Shown: piece by piece, positions 60,972 through 64,000 of the stretch
Layout of the letters: each line of letters starts with the position of its first letter
Numbering within the stretch: the first letter of the stretch is position 1
DNA from: Curtobacterium sp. SGAir0471
GTDB taxonomy: Bacteria; Actinomycetota; Actinomycetes; Actinomycetales; Microbacteriaceae
Reading direction: 5' to 3'
Length of the DNA: 64,000 nucleotides
NCBI RefSeq assembly: GCF_005490985.1
Contig: NZ_CP027869.1
Location: forward strand, 2,728,001 to 2,792,000
The notes under the pieces: generated by a model
Database searches by the model: none
Seen by the model: the letters and a program-made list of their open reading frames with translations, nothing else
Told to the model about the DNA's origin: nothing
Program-made: the position numbers and the translations under genes

Positions 60972-62369
60972 ATGCCCGCCACCGCCCCGCCTCCGTCCCG
61001 CGGCTGGTTCGCCCAGCTCCTCCTCCGCCTGCACTTCACCGCCGGGCTCTTCGTCGGCCCGTTCGTCCTCGTCGCAGCGCTCTCCGGCGCCGTCTACGCC
61101 ATGGCGCCGACGATCGAGCAGAACGTGTACCGGCACGAGCTCACGGCTCCCTCGACAGCCGCGGCGCTCCCCCTCGCTGACCAGGTCGCGGCCGCCGAGC
61201 GCTACGTCGCCGAGCGCCACCCGGACGACACCGTCGCCGAGGTCCGCCCGGCCCCGTCGCCCGGCACGACCACGCGCGTGATGTTCACCGAGGCGGGCCT
61301 GCTCGACTCCCAGACCCGCGCGGTGTTCATCGACCCCGGTGACGCCGCGGTCCGCGGGGACCTGCCGGTGTACGGCACGTCGGGCTCGCTCCCCTTCCGC
61401 ACGTGGATCAGCACCGTGCACCGGAGCCTGTTCCTCGGCGACGTCGGGCGCCTGTACAGCGAGACCGCCGCGTCGTGGCTCGGCATCGTCTCGCTCGCCG
61501 GCATCGGGCTGTGGGCGTTCCGCCTCCGCAGAGCCCGTCGGAAGCGCGACCTGATCCTGCCGGACAACCGCGCGACCGGGTACCGGCGGATCTTCTCATG
61601 GCACGCCGCGACGGGTGCCGCGGTGCTCCTCGGGGCGCTGTTCCTGTCCGCAACCGGCATCACGTGGTCGCACTTCGCGGGCGACAACGTCACGGCGCTC
61701 CGGTCCGCGCTCAACTGGCAGGCACCGACGGTCGACACCGCGCTCGACGGCTCGTCGTCGGCGGCGTCAGGCGGCGAGCACGCCGGGCACCACGCCGGCG
61801 GCGCGATGCCGATGGCAACCCCGACGACGGCACCGGAGCAGTTCGACGAGGTCCTGGCGGCCGCCCGTGACGCCGGGGTCCGCGCCGCCGAGGTGCGGAT
61901 CCGCCCGGCGACGACCGCCGGCACGGCGTGGACGGTCGAGGAGATCAAGCTCAGTTGGCCGGTCGCGATGAACGCCGTCGCCGTGGACCCGAGCACGATG
62001 ACGGCGGTGTCCGAGGTCACCTGGGCGGACTACCCGCTCATGGCGAAGGCCGCCAAGCTCGGCATCAACACGCACATGGGCGCGCTGTTCGGGCTGACGA
62101 ACCAGGTCGTGCTGCTCCTGGCGGCGCTCGGGATCGCGGCGATGGTCGTGTTCGGGTACGTCATGTGGTGGCAGCGCCGACCCGCCGGTGCGCGCTTCGG
62201 TCGCACCCCGGCAGCGGGAGCGCTGGCCCGGGCCCCGTGGTGGGGCACCGCCGCGGTGGTCGTCGTCGCCGTCGGCCTCGCACTGCTGCTGCCGGTCGTC
62301 GGGGTCACCCTGCTCGGGTTCCTGTTGGTCGACGCCCTGGTCACCACGTTCGGTCGCCGCACTGGGTGA
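60972..62369 (+). CDS. PepSY-associated TM protein
   Basis: A 465-residue membrane protein of the PepSY/iron-uptake-associated family (PiuB-like). TM1 is GLFVGPFVLVAALSGAVYA, then a PepSY-like extracytoplasmic segment, LPFRTWISTVHRSLFLGDVG, and TM2. A second block with FSWHAATGAAVLLGALFL and a third TM pair follow. The loop EHAGHHAGGAMPM is His/Met-rich and could bind copper or another metal. An ATG at 60972 fits the family start. It may act in metal uptake or reduction. Confidence 0.85.
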   Translation: MPATAPPPSRGWFAQLLLRLHFTAGLFVGPFVLVAALSGAVYAMAPTIEQNVYRHELTAPSTAAALPLADQVAAAERYVAERHPDDTVAEVRPAPSPGTTTRVMFTEAGLLDSQTRAVFIDPGDAAVRGDLPVYGTSGSLPFRTWISTVHRSLFLGDVGRLYSETAASWLGIVSLAGIGLWAFRLRRARRKRDLILPDNRATGYRRIFSWHAATGAAVLLGALFLSATGITWSHFAGDNVTALRSALNWQAPTVDTALDGSSSAASGGEHAGHHAGGAMPMATPTTAPEQFDEVLAAARDAGVRAAEVRIRPATTAGTAWTVEEIKLSWPVAMNAVAVDPSTMTAVSEVTWADYPLMAKAAKLGINTHMGALFGLTNQVVLLLAALGIAAMVVFGYVMWWQRRPAGARFGRTPAAGALARAPWWGTAAVVVVAVGLALLLPVVGVTLLGFLLVDALVTTFGRRTG

Positions 62370-62372
62370 CCC

Positions 62373-62426
62373 CCTGACGGACGGGAGGCCCGTGGCGGTG
62401 TCGCCACGGGCCTCCCGTCCGTCAGG
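62373..62426. terminator. Bidirectional hairpin (GGGAGGC family)
   Basis: A perfect 25-bp stem with a GTGT loop, 4 bases after the PepSY gene and 10 bases before the 3' end of the convergent hxlA gene. It is the longest member of the dispersed repeat family. Confidence 0.85.
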
Positions 62427-62435
62427 TGGTGCGGA

Positions 62436-63074
62436 TCACGCGGAGGCCGGCTCCGAGATCGCGTCGCGCAGCGCAGACGCGGCGGCAGCCACGTCGTCAG
62501 CGCTGTAGATCGCGCTGCCGGCGACCGCGATGCGGGCGCCCGAGGCCTGCACGGCCTCGATCGTGTCGGTGGTGATGCCGCCTGCGACCGAGAACGGGAC
62601 GCCCGAGGCCTCGCCGTCGCGCAGGAGGGTCTCGAAGGTGAAGCCCTCCTCGGCCTGCTCGTCGAGGCCGGCGTGCATCTCGACGAACGCGGCGCCGAGT
62701 GCGACGACCTCCTTGGCGCGGGCGACCTTGTCCGGCACGCCGATCAGGTCGACGACGATTCCCTTGCCGTGCGCCGTCGCGGCCTTCACCGCGCCGGCGA
62801 TGGTGGAGTCGCCGGCGACGCCGAGCACGGTGACGAGGTCGGCACCGGCCGAGAAGGCGATGTCGGCCTCGAGCTCACCGGCGTCCATCGTCTTGAGGTC
62901 GGCGAAGACGACCTTGTCCGGGTGCGCCTCCTTGATCGCGGTGATCGCGGAGAGGCCGGCGCTCTTGATCAGCGGGGTGCCGAGCTCGATGACGTCGACG
63001 TACGGCGCAGCCTTGCCGGCGAGGTCGAGGGCGGCCTCGGTGGTCAGGGTGTCCATGGCGAACTGGAGCTGCAT
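62436..63074 (-). CDS. hxlA: 3-hexulose-6-phosphate synthase
   Basis: A 212-residue TIM-barrel enzyme of the KGPDC/HPS family that condenses formaldehyde with ribulose 5-phosphate to hexulose 6-phosphate. The active-site motif FADLKTMDAGELEAD (D-x-K-x-x-D) is at about residues 57-71. VDVIELGTPLIK and AGGITTDTI are also typical. It is encoded 86 bases downstream of hxlB. In non-methylotrophs the pair detoxifies formaldehyde or makes ribulose 5-phosphate. Homologues use other sugar acids, but hxlB adjacency favours HPS. Confidence 0.9.
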   Translation of the reverse strand: MQLQFAMDTLTTEAALDLAGKAAPYVDVIELGTPLIKSAGLSAITAIKEAHPDKVVFADLKTMDAGELEADIAFSAGADLVTVLGVAGDSTIAGAVKAATAHGKGIVVDLIGVPDKVARAKEVVALGAAFVEMHAGLDEQAEEGFTFETLLRDGEASGVPFSVAGGITTDTIEAVQASGARIAVAGSAIYSADDVAAAASALRDAISEPASA

Positions 63075-63160
63075 GGTGGGGTCCTTCCGGTGGTGGTTCG
63101 TGGGGGTGTCGGTGGCGGTGGCGGTCACGTGCGGCACTGCGTCCGGTGCCGTGCTCGGCG

Positions 63161-63733
63161 TCACTCGAGGTTGGCGTGCCGCGGCCACAGGTCGTCGGCG
63201 GAGTGCCCGCTGCGCTGCCAGAGCGCGTGGAACAGGGCGTCCCCGAGCAGCGCGACGCCCTGCTCGAAGAGGCTGCCGGCGTACTGCGCCGAGGCCGTGC
63301 CCGAGCGGTCGGTCTTCGTCGCCGCCGGGAGCACGAGCGTGGCGGCGGCGACCGCGGACAGCGGCGAGTCGTCCGTGGTGCTGACGGCGAGTACCTGCGC
63401 GCCGACCTCGGACGCGGTCCGGGCAGCCTGCACGATGCCACCCGTCGTGCCCGAGCCGCTCGCGACGAGGAGCAGGTCGCCCTGCCGGATCGCAGGCGTC
63501 GTGACCTCGCCGACGACGTGCACGTCGAGCCCGAGGTGCATGAGGCGCATGGCGGTCATCCGGAGTGCGAGGCCCGAGCGGCCGGCGCCGTGCACGAAGA
63601 CGCGGTCGGCGTCGGCGAGCAGGTCGAGAGCGCGCTCGAACGGCCCCGGATCGGCGCCGCGGACCGTCGCGATGAGGTCCTGGAGTTCGGCGCCGATCAG
63701 CCCGAGGGCGTCGGCGGTCGTCGTGGTGGCCAT
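63161..63733 (-). CDS. hxlB: 6-phospho-3-hexuloisomerase
   Basis: A 190-residue SIS-domain isomerase converting hexulose 6-phosphate to fructose 6-phosphate. VFVHGAGRSGLALRM forms the phosphosugar loop. LLLVASGSGTTGGIV and VSTTDDSPLS are the other SIS motifs. The length and the hxlA gene next to it fit the family. It is divergent from the partial gene at the right edge, with a palindrome between. Confidence 0.9.
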   Translation of the reverse strand: MATTTTADALGLIGAELQDLIATVRGADPGPFERALDLLADADRVFVHGAGRSGLALRMTAMRLMHLGLDVHVVGEVTTPAIRQGDLLLVASGSGTTGGIVQAARTASEVGAQVLAVSTTDDSPLSAVAAATLVLPAATKTDRSGTASAQYAGSLFEQGVALLGDALFHALWQRSGHSADDLWPRHANLE

Positions 63734-63789
63734 GGCGACGATGCTCCTCGTGCGCTGTGGGCGCCGCCGCTCCCCAGGCAGGCGGCTCC

Positions 63790-63807
63790 CCCACCCGATC
63801 GGGTGGG
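63790..63807. promoter_or_regulatory. 18-bp perfect palindrome upstream of hxlB
   Basis: CCCACCCGATCGGGTGGG is a perfect palindrome in the 110-base gap between hxlB and the divergent partial gene. Its half GGGTGGGA recurs at 63819-63826. It is a candidate operator. Confidence 0.55.
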
Positions 63808-63844
63808 ATCATCCGTCCGGGTGGGACGGGTAGGTTCGGTCTCC

Positions 63845-64000
63845 GTGGAGACGGGAGCAGGTCTGGGGGCGGCGCCGGCGGCCAGCCGCATCGCAGCATC
63901 CGAGCACGCACGGACCGTCGCGGAGCAGGCCGACCGCCATGCCCTGACCCTCGAATCGGTCCTGGCCGCGCTGCGGTCCCCTCGCTTGTCCGACGCCGCT
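63845..64000 (+). CDS. Partial gene at the right edge, possible regulator
   Basis: The frame from GTG 63845 stays open to the window end (52 codons). The peptide (AASRIAASEHARTVAEQADRH…) is helical and Ala-rich; no domain can be recognised in this length. Position opposite hxlB suggests a regulator of the operon, but this is a guess from context. Confidence 0.4.
   Translation, partial: METGAGLGAAPAASRIAASEHARTVAEQADRHALTLESVLAALRSPRLSDAA

Overview
The window looks like actinobacterial chromosome, most likely Microbacteriaceae (Curtobacterium-like). The grounds are high GC, many GTG starts, GTGA/ATGA gene overlaps, an Lsr2 protein and the SCO1664/DUF3090/histidine-phosphatase trio. The genus is inferred. 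The window falls into two halves that meet at a tRNA-Ser(GCU) gene (39338-39427, minus strand). Left of its 3' end is about 39 kb of lower-GC accessory DNA with remnants, repeats and conflict-type genes. Right of it is dense, very GC-rich core-like sequence.

Accessory half. 1-5.9 kb: a partial hypothetical gene, a GNAT acetyltransferase, a hypothetical gene, an ImmA/IrrE peptidase overlapping a class III nucleotide cyclase (Pycsar-like), and a convergent ComEC-type metallo-beta-lactamase-fold protein. 6-12.8 kb: a 7-deazaguanine module. One arm is an overlapping operon of an HhH-GPD (OGG-like) glycosylase homologue, a 105-aa protein, a PfkB kinase/nucleoside deoxyribosyltransferase fusion and a divergent QueC. 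The other arm is QueD-QueE, followed by a SIR2 protein with a helical-repeat C-terminus. QueC-like and OGG-like proteins also occur together in type IV CBASS, but no CD-NTase or TGT gene is visible here. 13.7-23.9 kb: a probable nucleoside or glycoside pathway with a HAD phosphatase, GT2, NUDIX, a stand-alone RarA C-terminal-like protein, a nucleoside hydrolase, an MFS exporter, a cytosylglucuronate-synthase-like GT-B enzyme, UDP-galactopyranose mutase, GalE and an MBL-Rieske protein. 24-34.4 kb: two 8-bp tandem repeats, Lsr2, a metallophosphoesterase, broken metallophosphoesterase and Fic genes, and a compact element in which two tyrosine-recombinase-like paralogues flank a DDE-transposase-like gene. 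34.5-39.1 kb: a three-gene operon with a HEPN-like protein and membrane proteins, then a second ImmA/IrrE peptidase paired with a membrane protein.

Core half. A GntR regulator, an MFS transporter and a MetE-like methyltransferase; a MoxR ATPase-VWA pair; the SCO1664/DUF3090/histidine phosphatase group; an ABC exporter (ATPase and FtsX-like permease) divergent from a NarL-type two-component system; two BLUF photoreceptors around a TetR regulator; a sugar ABC operon divergent from a Gfo/Idh oxidoreductase, with a LacI regulator and candidate operators between them; a PepSY membrane protein; and hxlAB (ribulose monophosphate pathway enzymes) divergent from a partial gene at the right edge. A GGGAGGC-type inverted repeat recurs between core genes.

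Most start codons are inferred from ribosome-binding sites, overlaps and family alignment by eye. No database search was possible.
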